A stretch of 64,000 nucleotides of DNA from positions 62,001 to 126,000 of the forward strand of contig CAJTTF010000003.1 of NCBI GenBank assembly GCA_910579165.1. The letters are read 5' to 3'. The position numbers and the translations under genes were made by a program. Position 1 is the stretch's first letter; each line of letters opens with the position of its first letter. The notes beneath the pieces were generated by a model that saw only the letters and a program-made list of their open reading frames with translations, did not search any database and was not told the DNA's origin. Origin of the DNA: an uncultured Atopobiaceae bacterium (GTDB lineage Bacteria; Actinomycetota; Coriobacteriia; Coriobacteriales; Atopobiaceae). Below, piece after piece: positions 43,900-52,900 of this stretch.

Positions 43900-45396
43900 C
43901 TAGCGATAAGCTACTTCAGCAAAGCGGAGGTCGCGCTTAAAGTCGCGAATAGTTGTGTTTTCGTCAATTACAGCGCATTCAATACCAAACGCCTCAGCCC
44001 AATCAGACATTTGCGTAGCATCAAGATCGAAGGAGAAGGCGGTGTGGTGCGCGCCACCTGCATAGATCCAAGCTTCCGTACCAATCTTAAGATTAGGCTT
44101 GGGTGTCCAAAAAACAGTTCCGGTGGGAAGCTGTGGCATCTTGTGACCAACTTTTTTGCATTCCACATCTTGGACGATAAGGCGGAAGCGGTTTCCTAGA
44201 TCGATAAGAGAAGTTGCGATAGCAGGGCCTGTCTTGGCTGTGAAGACTAAGCGTGCGGGATCTTCACGATCGCCCATGGAAAGCGGCGTTGCGCGTATGC
44301 TAATCTCGCCCTCTGCAACGCAAGGATCCACTTCTCCCATGTGCGATTCAAGGATGCCAGCGTGACGTTTAGAAAGGTTGTAGGTGTAATCCTCCATAAG
44401 AGCAGAGCCCTTTGCTTGAGGATCGTTAGCGGTCATGACTTTCATGAGACGCACCATGGCAGGCGTCTTCCAATCACCCTCAGGACCAAAGCCGTAGCCC
44501 TTTTGCATGAGACGTTGAATGGAGAGCAGAGGAAGCTGCTTGAGGCTGCCAAGGTCACCAAAGTGGTCAGAGAATGCATTGTAGTTATGTTCGATAAGGA
44601 AACGCTCAATACCAATTTCTTGCGCGGCTTGTACTTCTACGTGACGGCGAAATTCTTTCTCGTCGCGGCCGTCCAAAGTAAGGGAGTAGAGCTCATAGTA
44701 CTCGTCAGCAAGCTCCGATGCTTCGGCATCCGTGACTGAATCGACAAAAGGAATAAGATCATTAACAGGCCACGCATCTACCGTCCAACCAAAAACCTGT
44801 TCTGCTTCAATCTTGTCACCATCGGTGACAGCAACATTTCTCATGGTATCGGCAAACCGTGCTACACGGATGTTGGGGCTCTCAACAATACCAACGGCGG
44901 TGCGCATCCATTTACCAAGCTCTTCTACCACTTCTGGATCTTGCCAAAAACCAAACACAACTTTGTGTGGGTGGCGCATACGAGCAAAAATGTGGCCAAA
45001 TTCACGCTCACCATGGGCTGCCTGATTCTCATTCATGAAGTCCATGTCAATCTTGTCATACGGAATATCTTCGTTATATTGCGTCGCAAATTGGCACAGA
45101 GGCTTTTTGAGCGAACTCAGAGCACGAATATATGATTTGGAAGGGGAGAATGTGTGAGCAAACGTAATGATACCGGCGCAATCTGGGTCTGCGTCAGCTT
45201 CAGCAAACGTTTTCTCAATCACGTCGCTCGTAAGCAGGTTGGGCTTTAAAACAATTTGAAACGGGATGGTCTTTTGTTCATTTAGATAGTTAACAATTTC
45301 TTTGCTGTGCTCTGCAACATGCTTTAGCACTTCGTCACCATACAAATCCTGGGTGCAGGGACAAAAATAAAACGTGTACGATCTAATCTCCAACAT
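43900..45396 (-). CDS. araA: L-arabinose isomerase
   Basis: Converts L-arabinose to L-ribulose with Mn2+. 498 residues, the standard length, starting after a strong AAGGAGG. Metal and catalytic residues can be placed: E306 (GPEGDWKT), E335 (LMEDYTYNL), H352 (ESHMGEVDP) and the C-terminal His of GGAHHTAFS, matching those of E. coli AraA. First gene of the arabinose operon, transcribed divergently from coaD. No arabinose transporter or AraR regulator is in the window. Confidence 0.96.
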   Translation of the reverse strand: MLEIRSYTFYFCPCTQDLYGDEVLKHVAEHSKEIVNYLNEQKTIPFQIVLKPNLLTSDVIEKTFAEADADPDCAGIITFAHTFSPSKSYIRALSSLKKPLCQFATQYNEDIPYDKIDMDFMNENQAAHGEREFGHIFARMRHPHKVVFGFWQDPEVVEELGKWMRTAVGIVESPNIRVARFADTMRNVAVTDGDKIEAEQVFGWTVDAWPVNDLIPFVDSVTDAEASELADEYYELYSLTLDGRDEKEFRRHVEVQAAQEIGIERFLIEHNYNAFSDHFGDLGSLKQLPLLSIQRLMQKGYGFGPEGDWKTPAMVRLMKVMTANDPQAKGSALMEDYTYNLSKRHAGILESHMGEVDPCVAEGEISIRATPLSMGDREDPARLVFTAKTGPAIATSLIDLGNRFRLIVQDVECKKVGHKMPQLPTGTVFWTPKPNLKIGTEAWIYAGGAHHTAFSFDLDATQMSDWAEAFGIECAVIDENTTIRDFKRDLRFAEVAYR

Positions 45397-45438
45397 GGCG
45401 CCTCCTTAAATGGCTGGATACTCTACCGGCTCGCTTTG

Positions 45439-45468
45439 AGCATAGGGCTATTCTAGTACTATTTGCAA
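45439..45468 (-). promoter_or_regulatory. Probable araA promoter
   Basis: On the minus strand: -35 TTGCAA, 18-bp spacer, -10 TATGCT, 43 bp before the araA ATG. A TAGTACTA palindrome lies in the spacer and could be a regulator site; no known operator consensus was matched. Confidence 0.45.
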
Positions 45469-45476
45469 CGAACTCT

Positions 45477-45482
45477 TATAAT
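45477..45482 (+). promoter_or_regulatory. -10 box of the coaD promoter
   Basis: TATAAT lies 74 bp before coaD in the divergent spacer with araA. The -35 at 17 bp is weak (TAGTAC). Confidence 0.45.
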
Positions 45483-45555
45483 CTTTGGAAGACAAACGTT
45501 GCGATTGATTGCAATGACGCAGGGCGGCTGTGCTTTGCGCAATACGAGGAGAGAT

Positions 45556-46125
45556 ATGCTCGCAAATCAGGTTTCCCACATAGTTGTGCCTGGCACGTTC
45601 GACCCCATTACCTACGGCCACATAGATGTGATCGCTCGCGCTTATCGTCTCTGTCCTCACATCACCGTTGGCGTTGCTCTCTCGTCTACCAAACATGATA
45701 CGGGAACGCTCTTTTCTCTCGATGAGCGCGTAAAGCTCGTGAAGGCTTCGCTCAAAGAAGCGTCACAGAGCCCATCCGTTGCAAGCTCTACCGAGAAAAG
45801 CGCTAAAAAGGAAGGCCAGAATGCGTTTCTTACAACTATTGACGTTCTTCCTATTGAAGGTTTGCTCGTAGACTTTTGCCAGGAAGTGCAAGCCCAAGCC
45901 GTAGTTAAAGGCCTGCGCGCTACAACTGACTTTGAAAATGAGCTTGCTCAATCCGACCTTTACGCAAAAATGCATGCGAATCTGGAATCTGTTTACGTTA
46001 TGAGCGACCCCCAGTATGGATTCATTTCCTCATCCATGGTGCGCGAGATGGCAAGCCTGGGCGCCGATACCTCCCTGCTGGTTCCTCATGTCGTCCAAGA
46101 AGCCCTTTATCAAAAGTTTTCGTAA
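45556..46125 (+). CDS. coaD: Phosphopantetheine adenylyltransferase
   Basis: Fourth step of coenzyme A synthesis. Start ATG 45556 (MLANQVSHIVVPGTFDPITYGH) after GAGGAGA; the frame is open upstream, but that lacks similarity. 189 residues, versus about 160 usually, because of a Ser/Lys-rich insert near residues 75-95. GTFDPITYGH is the nucleotidyltransferase T/HxGH motif, KGLRATTDFE the substrate loop, and ISSSMVRE the ISSTxVR box. It is divergent from araA. Confidence 0.94.
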   Translation: MLANQVSHIVVPGTFDPITYGHIDVIARAYRLCPHITVGVALSSTKHDTGTLFSLDERVKLVKASLKEASQSPSVASSTEKSAKKEGQNAFLTTIDVLPIEGLLVDFCQEVQAQAVVKGLRATTDFENELAQSDLYAKMHANLESVYVMSDPQYGFISSSMVREMASLGADTSLLVPHVVQEALYQKFS

Positions 46126-46268
46126 TCCCCACACACTTTATACGGACTTTTTGGTAAGATTTCGTCGTTATGAGCTATTTTGTGCTCGTGGCAAAAGGCG
46201 AATACTCTTGAGGGTAGGAAGCCTAAGAAACCTCTGTCACCCTTGAAACATGGCCGAAAGGAGCCTTC

Positions 46269-46769
46269 ATGCAGCCAGGTGAGGAAATTGAGAATTTAAT
46301 AGCTGACCTCGAGGATGTCATCGAGCAATCCAAGTCTTCATTTGGTGGCGGCGGTCAAAAGAAGATTGTCGACACAGAAGAGCTCTACGCTATTCTTGAT
46401 GAAATTCGTGATCGCTTTCCCGAAGAGTTCCAAGCAGCACGTCGCATTCTTCGTGAGCAGAATGAAATTTTGGCGCATGCGCAAAGCCAAGCAGATTCCA
46501 TCATTGCAGACGCCCAGCAGCAAGCCATGATCTTGGCCGGCGATCAGGAAGTAGTACGTCTCGCGCAATCACAAGCGCAAGACATTCGTGATGCGGCTCA
46601 GCAATATGAGCGCGACACTCGCTATAACGCAGAAGAATACGCCGAGGACGTTCTTACGCACTTGGAAGATAATCTGAAATCCATAGTGAGCCAGGTTACG
46701 CGGACGCGTCAAACCATCACTGAAAACGTCTCTGATCCTTCTGCTACGAATCAAAACCAAGGTTGGTAA
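46269..46769 (+). CDS. DivIVA-like coiled-coil protein
   Basis: 166 residues, mostly predicted helix with heptad pattern (LREQNEILAHAQSQADSIIADAQQQA), ending in a polar Asn/Gln tail. It begins with MQPGEEIENLIADLEDVIEQ. Genes of this kind sit between coaD and yceD in actinobacteria, often named cell-division initiation or DivIVA-like, but the function is not proven. AAAGGA precedes the ATG. It is 6 bp before yceD, forming a unit with yceD and rpmF. The 143-bp gap before it shows no gene. Confidence 0.75.
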   Translation: MQPGEEIENLIADLEDVIEQSKSSFGGGGQKKIVDTEELYAILDEIRDRFPEEFQAARRILREQNEILAHAQSQADSIIADAQQQAMILAGDQEVVRLAQSQAQDIRDAAQQYERDTRYNAEEYAEDVLTHLEDNLKSIVSQVTRTRQTITENVSDPSATNQNQGW

Positions 46770-46775
46770 GAGCAT

Positions 46776-47333
46776 ATGGACATCGCGCCTGTCGAAGTCC
46801 TTATCCAAGACCATGTTCAAAACGTCGGCGATACCTTCCCTGTAAAAGGTCACGTCGACGTTTCTTCTTATTCGCTTGGCGATAGAGATTTCACCCTTGC
46901 AAACGGTTTTGACTACGATCTCCTTCTCACTAACACCGGAGAGGGTATTTTAGTAACCGGCATTCTTCGTGGAAAAGGCACCGGTGTTTGTGATCGTTGC
47001 CTCAATGACGCACATTTCGATATTTCTTCCGATATTGAAGAATACTATCGTTTTGAGGACGTTCCTAAGGAAGACGAGGAAACCGAGGGAGAGAAAGACT
47101 TTGGTGTTTGTACTCGCGAGGGAAAGATTAATCTCACTGATGCACTAATCGCCGGCTTATATGCCGAGACACCCTTTGTGCTTTTATGCCAGACAGATTG
47201 TAAGGGGCTTTGTCCTCATTGTGGGGTAAATCTTAACGTGGAAAAGTGCGCTTGCAATGAGCAGAGTTTTGAAAACGAGGATGCCAATCCATTTGCAAAG
47301 CTAGCTCAGCTCAAAGACCAACTGGATTCTTAG
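46776..47333 (+). CDS. yceD: YceD/DUF177 family protein
   Basis: 185-residue DUF177 protein, encoded almost always just before rpmF. Visible features are CDRCL (CxxC) in the middle, an acidic stretch (EDVPKEDEETEGEKD), and a C-terminal cysteine set CQTDCKGLCPHCGVN. In E. coli and plants the family affects 23S rRNA metabolism. Tight spacing (6 bp) to the coiled-coil gene and 102 bp to rpmF. Confidence 0.9.
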   Translation: MDIAPVEVLIQDHVQNVGDTFPVKGHVDVSSYSLGDRDFTLANGFDYDLLLTNTGEGILVTGILRGKGTGVCDRCLNDAHFDISSDIEEYYRFEDVPKEDEETEGEKDFGVCTREGKINLTDALIAGLYAETPFVLLCQTDCKGLCPHCGVNLNVEKCACNEQSFENEDANPFAKLAQLKDQLDS

Positions 47334-47435
47334 GATCCAGATACGCATTCCGTGCTAATATAGGGAGCTTGAAATGAATAAAAAGCGCGCAAGAATGCTC
47401 GTTTCGTAAAAAATAGATAAGCAGGAGAGATAGTT

Positions 47436-47615
47436 ATGGCAGTACCTAAACAGAAAAAAGGTCGTGGCGCAACCCACAGAAGACGTTCGGCAAATTCCGT
47501 GTTGGAGAACCCCGCAAAATCTACGTGCCCCAATTGTGGTGCCGTTAAGCTTCCGCATAGGGTCTGTCCAAGCTGCGGTTTTTATCGCAATCGCGAAGTA
47601 ATCTCGGCAGAATAG
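47436..47615 (+). CDS. rpmF: 50S ribosomal protein L32
   Basis: 59-residue L32: MAVPKQKKGRGATHRRRSA at the start and a zinc ribbon with C31, C34, C44 and C47 (CPNCG ... CPSCG). GGAGAG precedes the ATG. It follows yceD and precedes plsX, the classical yceD-rpmF-plsX order. A strong terminator-like hairpin follows before plsX. Confidence 0.97.
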   Translation: MAVPKQKKGRGATHRRRSANSVLENPAKSTCPNCGAVKLPHRVCPSCGFYRNREVISAE

Positions 47616-47705
47616 GCATCCACACGGCTTGAGCGCTAAGAGAATACAAGAGTAGAACTAAACAAATAGAAGGAGCGCTCAGGCTACCTTATAGAGCCTA
47701 AAAGA

Positions 47706-47731
47706 AAAGTCGCCTGTGTGCGACTTTTTCT
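47706..47731 (+). terminator. Rho-independent terminator between rpmF and plsX
   Basis: AAAAGTCGC and GCGACTTTT pair in a 9-bp stem with a 6-nt loop (CTGTGT) and end in a run of five T. It lies 35 bp before the plsX ATG; the lipid genes must then have a promoter very close by or rely on read-through. Confidence 0.8.
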
Positions 47732-47765
47732 CTTTGAGAACGAGTATTCAACACAAAGGCAGGAT

Positions 47766-48857
47766 ATGAAGAATTTTAAGCTTACGAAATATATTGAGAT
47801 TAAAAAGATTGAAAAGCGCATTATTGCCAATGAGAAGCCAGTAACAGTTTGCGTTGATGCTATGGGCGGAGACTATGGCCCTGAGCCCGTTCTTGACGGC
47901 ATTCTTCAGGCTCTTCATGCAAAGCCCAATCTCTCCATATTGGTAGCGGGAGACCCGGCCATTATCGATCCGCTTTGTTCGGAGTACGAACGTCTCACAG
48001 CGCTTCCTTGCACCGAGACAATTGGAATGGACGAGCATCCCGCAGAAGTAGTACATGCCAAGAAGGACTCTTCTATCGTTAAAGGCTGCAAAGCCGTTAA
48101 TAAAGGCAACGCCGATGCGTTCTTCTCGGCAGGAGCAACGGGCGCAATCTTCACAGCGGCAACTCTTAACGTAGGACGTGCAAAAGATATAAAACGACCT
48201 GCTCTTGCTGCTATTTTACCGGGCAAGAAAGGCCATCAAACGGTCTTTCTGGACTTAGGCGCCAATGCTGATTTGCGCAGTGACGTTTACCCCCAGTTGG
48301 CAGCAATGGGTTCGGCCCTCTATCATACCTATGTGCAAGATAAGAACTGTAGAGTGGGCCTTCTTTCTAACGGCACTGAGGACACGAAGGGATCAGAACA
48401 TACCCTTCAAGCCTTTGCTGAACTTAAAAATACTCAGAAGGATTCCGGTTTTACTTTTGTTGGCAACGTAGAAGGAAACGATCTACTCCTGGGGGATTGT
48501 GACGTGGTCGTGGCATCTGGGCTTCTGGGCAACGTTGCGTTGAAATGCATGGAAGGCGCTGTTAAATATGCAGTATATTTTCTTAAGCAGAATGCCGCAA
48601 AAGCGCCTTGGCGTGCCTTGGGTCTCTTGCTTTGCAGCCATCGCTTTAAGAAGATGGGCTACGACCTTTCAGGCGAGGCATACGGAGGAGCATTCTTGCT
48701 TGGCCTTCGCAATCCTGTTGTTGTTGGTCACGGCAAGACAAGTGCTAAAGCGGTAAAGAATGGCATCATTGCCGCTGCTGAGATGGTCGAAAAAGGCCTT
48801 TGTAAAAGCGTCGAAAAAGAACTGAGTACAAAGGAAATCACAGAAGAGCAACGATGA
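47766..48857 (+). CDS. plsX: Phosphate acyltransferase PlsX
   Basis: Makes acyl-phosphate from acyl-ACP for phospholipid synthesis. Start at ATG 47766 after AGGCAGGA; an earlier GTG lies in the terminator hairpin. 363 residues: a 25-residue charged extension, then VCVDAMGGDYGPEPVLDG, GADAFFSAGATGA-type motif and SGEAYGGAFLLGL. It lies 72 bp before acpP, whose product carries its substrate. Confidence 0.95.
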   Translation: MKNFKLTKYIEIKKIEKRIIANEKPVTVCVDAMGGDYGPEPVLDGILQALHAKPNLSILVAGDPAIIDPLCSEYERLTALPCTETIGMDEHPAEVVHAKKDSSIVKGCKAVNKGNADAFFSAGATGAIFTAATLNVGRAKDIKRPALAAILPGKKGHQTVFLDLGANADLRSDVYPQLAAMGSALYHTYVQDKNCRVGLLSNGTEDTKGSEHTLQAFAELKNTQKDSGFTFVGNVEGNDLLLGDCDVVVASGLLGNVALKCMEGAVKYAVYFLKQNAAKAPWRALGLLLCSHRFKKMGYDLSGEAYGGAFLLGLRNPVVVGHGKTSAKAVKNGIIAAAEMVEKGLCKSVEKELSTKEITEEQR

Positions 48858-48929
48858 TTTCAACGGACGTAAGATTCAGCACTAGCAAGATACAACAGAA
48901 CAAGAATGCGTACAGCAAGGAAGGACATA

Positions 48930-49172
48930 ATGGATAGATCAGAGATTTACGCAAAAGTTGTTGAGGCCGTCGCCGATACCATGAATAAGGATCCAAAAGA
49001 AATCACGGAAGAAACAACGTTTGATGAGCTTTCCGCTGATTCGCTCGACAAGATTGAGCTTATCTCAAACATGGAAGACACGTTTGACACCACCATAGAA
49101 GACGACGCGCTGGAAAAGATCAATTCTGTGGCCGACGCTGTCGATGCCATCGCCTCTGCACTCAATGGCTAG
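48930..49172 (+). CDS. acpP: Acyl carrier protein
   Basis: 80-residue ACP with the phosphopantetheine site at S38 in SADSLDKIEL and acidic helices typical of the family. Start ATG 48930 follows AAGGAAGGA; an ATG 24 bp upstream is in frame but less likely. Together with plsX and rnc it keeps the plsX-acpP-rnc order. It overlaps rnc by 8 bp if rnc starts at 49165. Confidence 0.95.
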   Translation: MDRSEIYAKVVEAVADTMNKDPKEITEETTFDELSADSLDKIELISNMEDTFDTTIEDDALEKINSVADAVDAIASALNG

Positions 49173-49881
49173 TATTTCTGCAGAAGGACTGAGCAAGAGG
49201 CGCGCCGATGCTGTTCAAAACGTAGAGCGCATCCTTTCCTATTCCTTTTCCAATCCTCACCTGCTTGCGCAAGCACTTACACATCCTTCAGCAGTGGAGG
49301 GGGAGCGCGATACCCAATCGTATGAACGCTTGGAATTTCTTGGCGATGCTCTTTTGGGAGCAAGCATCGCCCTGGAAGTCTATAAACGCTTTCCCCAGAT
49401 GGACGAAGGACTGCTGACGCGCATAAAAGTTTTCCTTGTCTCAGGCAAGAATCTCTCGCAACAGGCCGCCCGCTTAGGACTGGAAAAATATATTATTTTC
49501 GGTAAGAGCGAGGCTCAGGAATCAAGTCGCGGACATACTGCCGCGCTTGAAAACGTTTTCGAGGCCCTTGTTGGCGCGCTTTATCTTGATGGAGGGAGAG
49601 ATGCCGCCGAGAAGTGCCTTTTAGCAGGCTTAAAGAAACAGCTTGATACGCTTCGCCTGGAGGAATTAGAAGATCCAAAATCCCGCCTTCAGGCGTGGAC
49701 GCAAAAGAAGTACAACGAAATGCCTGTTTATAACCTTATCGAACAAACAGGGCCTGCCCACGCACCTCTTTTTAAGGTGGAGGTGAGATTGGGCAAAAAA
49801 ATCGCAGTGACAGGGATGGGATTCAGCAAAAAAAGTGCTGAGGTTGATGCCGCTGCCAAAGCCCTTAAAGAAGTTTGCTAA
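49165..49881 (+). CDS. rnc: Ribonuclease III
   Basis: Cleaves double-stranded RNA in rRNA maturation. About 238 residues if translated from ATG 49165; ATG 49144 is also possible, and neither has a clear ribosome site (coupling to acpP likely). The endonuclease signature is ERLEFLGDALLG (E57, D61) and the C-terminal dsRNA-binding domain starts DPKSRLQAWTQKK and ends with AEVDAAAKALKE. Oddity: at the position of the metal-binding Asp of the usual 'ADxxEA' motif (E. coli D114) there is Asn (N130 in ENVFEALVGALY); E133 is kept. Confidence 0.94.
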   Translation: MASISAEGLSKRRADAVQNVERILSYSFSNPHLLAQALTHPSAVEGERDTQSYERLEFLGDALLGASIALEVYKRFPQMDEGLLTRIKVFLVSGKNLSQQAARLGLEKYIIFGKSEAQESSRGHTAALENVFEALVGALYLDGGRDAAEKCLLAGLKKQLDTLRLEELEDPKSRLQAWTQKKYNEMPVYNLIEQTGPAHAPLFKVEVRLGKKIAVTGMGFSKKSAEVDAAAKALKEVC

Positions 49882-49937
49882 AATCATCCTTTGCTGTAAC
49901 TATGCCCTGATTCACGAGGGCAAGAAATAGGAAGAGC

Positions 49938-52900
49938 GTGTATTTAAAATCACTGACATTAAAAGGATTTAAGTCCTTTGCCGATAAAACCCCCCTCGTC
50001 TTTGAGGATGGGCTTAACGTCGTCGTTGGACCCAACGGATCTGGTAAATCCAACGTTGCCGATGCTATTCTTTGGGTTTTAGGCGAGCAAAGCGCAAAAC
50101 AACTGCGTGGACAAGCCATGGAAGATGTTATCTTTTCTGGTTCTGCTGAACGTAAGAGCGTCTCCGTTGCAGAAGTCACGCTATCTCTTTCCAATGAAGA
50201 CCACACGCTTCCCTTGGACTATTCTGAAATTGCTATCACGCGCAGAATGTATAGAACGGGGGAATCAGAATACTTTATTAACGGAGCTCCTTCGCGCCTT
50301 CTCGATATTACTGACATACTCCACGACTCCGGATTGGGTCGAGAAACTTCTTCCATTATTTCTCAGGGAAAACTTGATGCGGTGCTTTCTAATCGCCCAG
50401 AGGAGCGGCGAGAACTTGTTGAAGAAGCAGCTGGTATCGCAAAACACCGTCGTCGCAAAAAGAGGGCCGAAAGAAAACTTGCTCGCATGGATGAGCATGT
50501 TGCTCGAGCCAAGATTATCAATCGCGAATTAAAACGCCGTCTTCGACCTTTGGAAGAGCAAGTTGGCAAGGCACAAACCTTTAAGAACTTAGAGGAAGAG
50601 CGTATCCAGCTAGCTACTGAGTGTGCCGTAGACGACGTGCGTCGACTGCACCATGAATACGGTGAGCTGATGACCAAGAAGCAAGAGGTGGAGGCTCAAG
50701 TTTCCCTCCTAGGATTTGAAGAAAAGGAAAAGCAGAAGCACCTTCAAAAGCTTCAGAGCATGCTTGAGGCGCGCGGTCTTTACGTAGGAGACTTAGGAGA
50801 GCAGCGCCGTCGCGTGACAGGTCTTGAAGCGCGCATGGATTCAAATATTGCTCTCTTGATGGAAAAAGAACGAAGTCTTTCTGAGCGTATTCTGAGCACA
50901 ACTGCACAAATACGTGATATTAGAGAGCAACTGAAATCAGACGAAGAGCGTTTGCACGATTTTAAACGCGAGCTCAAAGAAGCAGAAGAGGCTAAGCGTA
51001 AAGCCCAGGCTGCCACCGCTGCTTACAAGCCAAAATCTGACGAGATACAAAAACGCATTGCACTTGCGGAGACCAAGAGAAAACAAGATCTAGATGAACA
51101 AACCAAGGTAAACCGTCACTATGACGAAGTACTTTTGGCTCATACCAAGCTCGAACATACCCTGGAATCTCAAAAGCTTCAAGGCGGGATCTGGGTTGAA
51201 CGCATTGCATCGCTCGACAAAGAAATCACGACGCTCGCTGAAGAGACCGCGACAGCTCAAAAAGACATGGAGAGCAAGGAGAAAGAACGAGACTCTGTTC
51301 AGGAGAACGGTGCTAAGTACTCCAAGATTCTTGAGGACACTAAGGAAGAACTCCAAAAAACTCAAGAAGCGTTTGTATCTTTGCAGAATACGCTTTTCTC
51401 GCAAATTGCTGAGCGCAATGCGCTTCAGGAACAGTTGGAAACCATGAGTGAAGAGGAGGAGCCCAAGGCACTCAAAGCCGCGCGCGATTCCAAAAACCTT
51501 CTTTCTCGAGTTGGTTCCTACATCGCCTTTCCGCAGGAACTCGAGGCCATTACCGAGAAGCTTCTTGGGCAATCTATCGAAGCATCAATCGTTGCTACGC
51601 CAGAAGCTCTGCGTAGGCTCGCGCTTGATGTGATGCAAGAAAAAGGTACCTTTACCGATTCATTCTTGGCAATCAACGAAACGGCAACGACAGCGTCCCC
51701 TAACATTTCGGGCGCAGAATCGTATGTCTCCACGTTTAAGAGATTGAGAGAAGAAGAGGCGCCTCCCACAGCACAAGAACTCGCCCTTGTTTCTCGGCTG
51801 TTTTCAAAGGTATACCTTACAAAATCAGCTATGGATGCACTGGATCTTGCTCAAAAACATCCCGAGCAAACCTTCGCGGCCCATGATGGATTGATAGCTT
51901 GTTCTAACGGTCTGGTCATTGTGGGCACGAACACTGAGAACGAAGGTTCGCGCCTTGCGCAATCGCGCCGTCTTCGTGAGCTTAATCGCTCGGTTCCTGA
52001 AAATGAGAAGCAATTGGAAAAGCTCCAGAGCTCAATCGATGACCTTTCACAAAAGAAGGACGATTACGCTGGGCAAGCAGACAAGGCGCAAAGTTCGTTC
52101 CTTCGCCTTACGAGCGAGCTTGAAAGTGCACGCGCCAACTTAGAACATGCTCAAAGACGCATTGAGGAGCTACAGCAAGAAAAGGCAACGATTGAGTCCT
52201 CACAAAAGAAGACACTCGATGAAGTTGCTGCGAGCCAGAAGGAACTTCAAGAATACGCGCATCAGCTGAAGGAAGATGAGGCAAGAAAGCAAACTCTTGA
52301 TATTGCGATAGCCAAGCAACGCGCAGATATTGAAGATATGCGCAAGTCGGAGATTGATTATCTCAAGGCGCTTAATGAAGCAGAGCTCTCGCTTAATGCT
52401 GCAACCGCTCACCTAGAACGTCTTCGAAAAGAGGATGAAAGCCTCCTTTCCTTTAAGGATAATGCCGCTCAAAACATCCAAAAGCTCGAGCGTTTACGTG
52501 CCCTTGTGACGCTGCAAAAAGAGCGTGTACAACCACTCAAAAATCATTTACAACATCTTCTTACCGTCATACAAGCGCTCGTTGCCAAGCTCCAAGATAG
52601 TGCCTCTGTGGCCGTATCAGATTCTGCTGAGCTTCGTGAAACCATTGCCAAGGCGCGCAAAGAAGCAGAAGATGCACGCGAAAAGGCAAATAAGGCTGCG
52701 CTTGAGCAAAACCGAATTGAGATTGAAGAAGGCAAAATCGAAGTGCGTGTGAGCGCAGCTGTTGAGACTTTGAAAGACGTTGCTTCCATGTCGGTGGATG
52801 AAGCACTCCTCTTAGCTCCTCTTGAAGATCGTGAGGAAAAAGAAAGGCGTCTCACGCAAGTAAAAGATGAACTTGCGGCTTTAGGCCCCGTCAATCAGGT

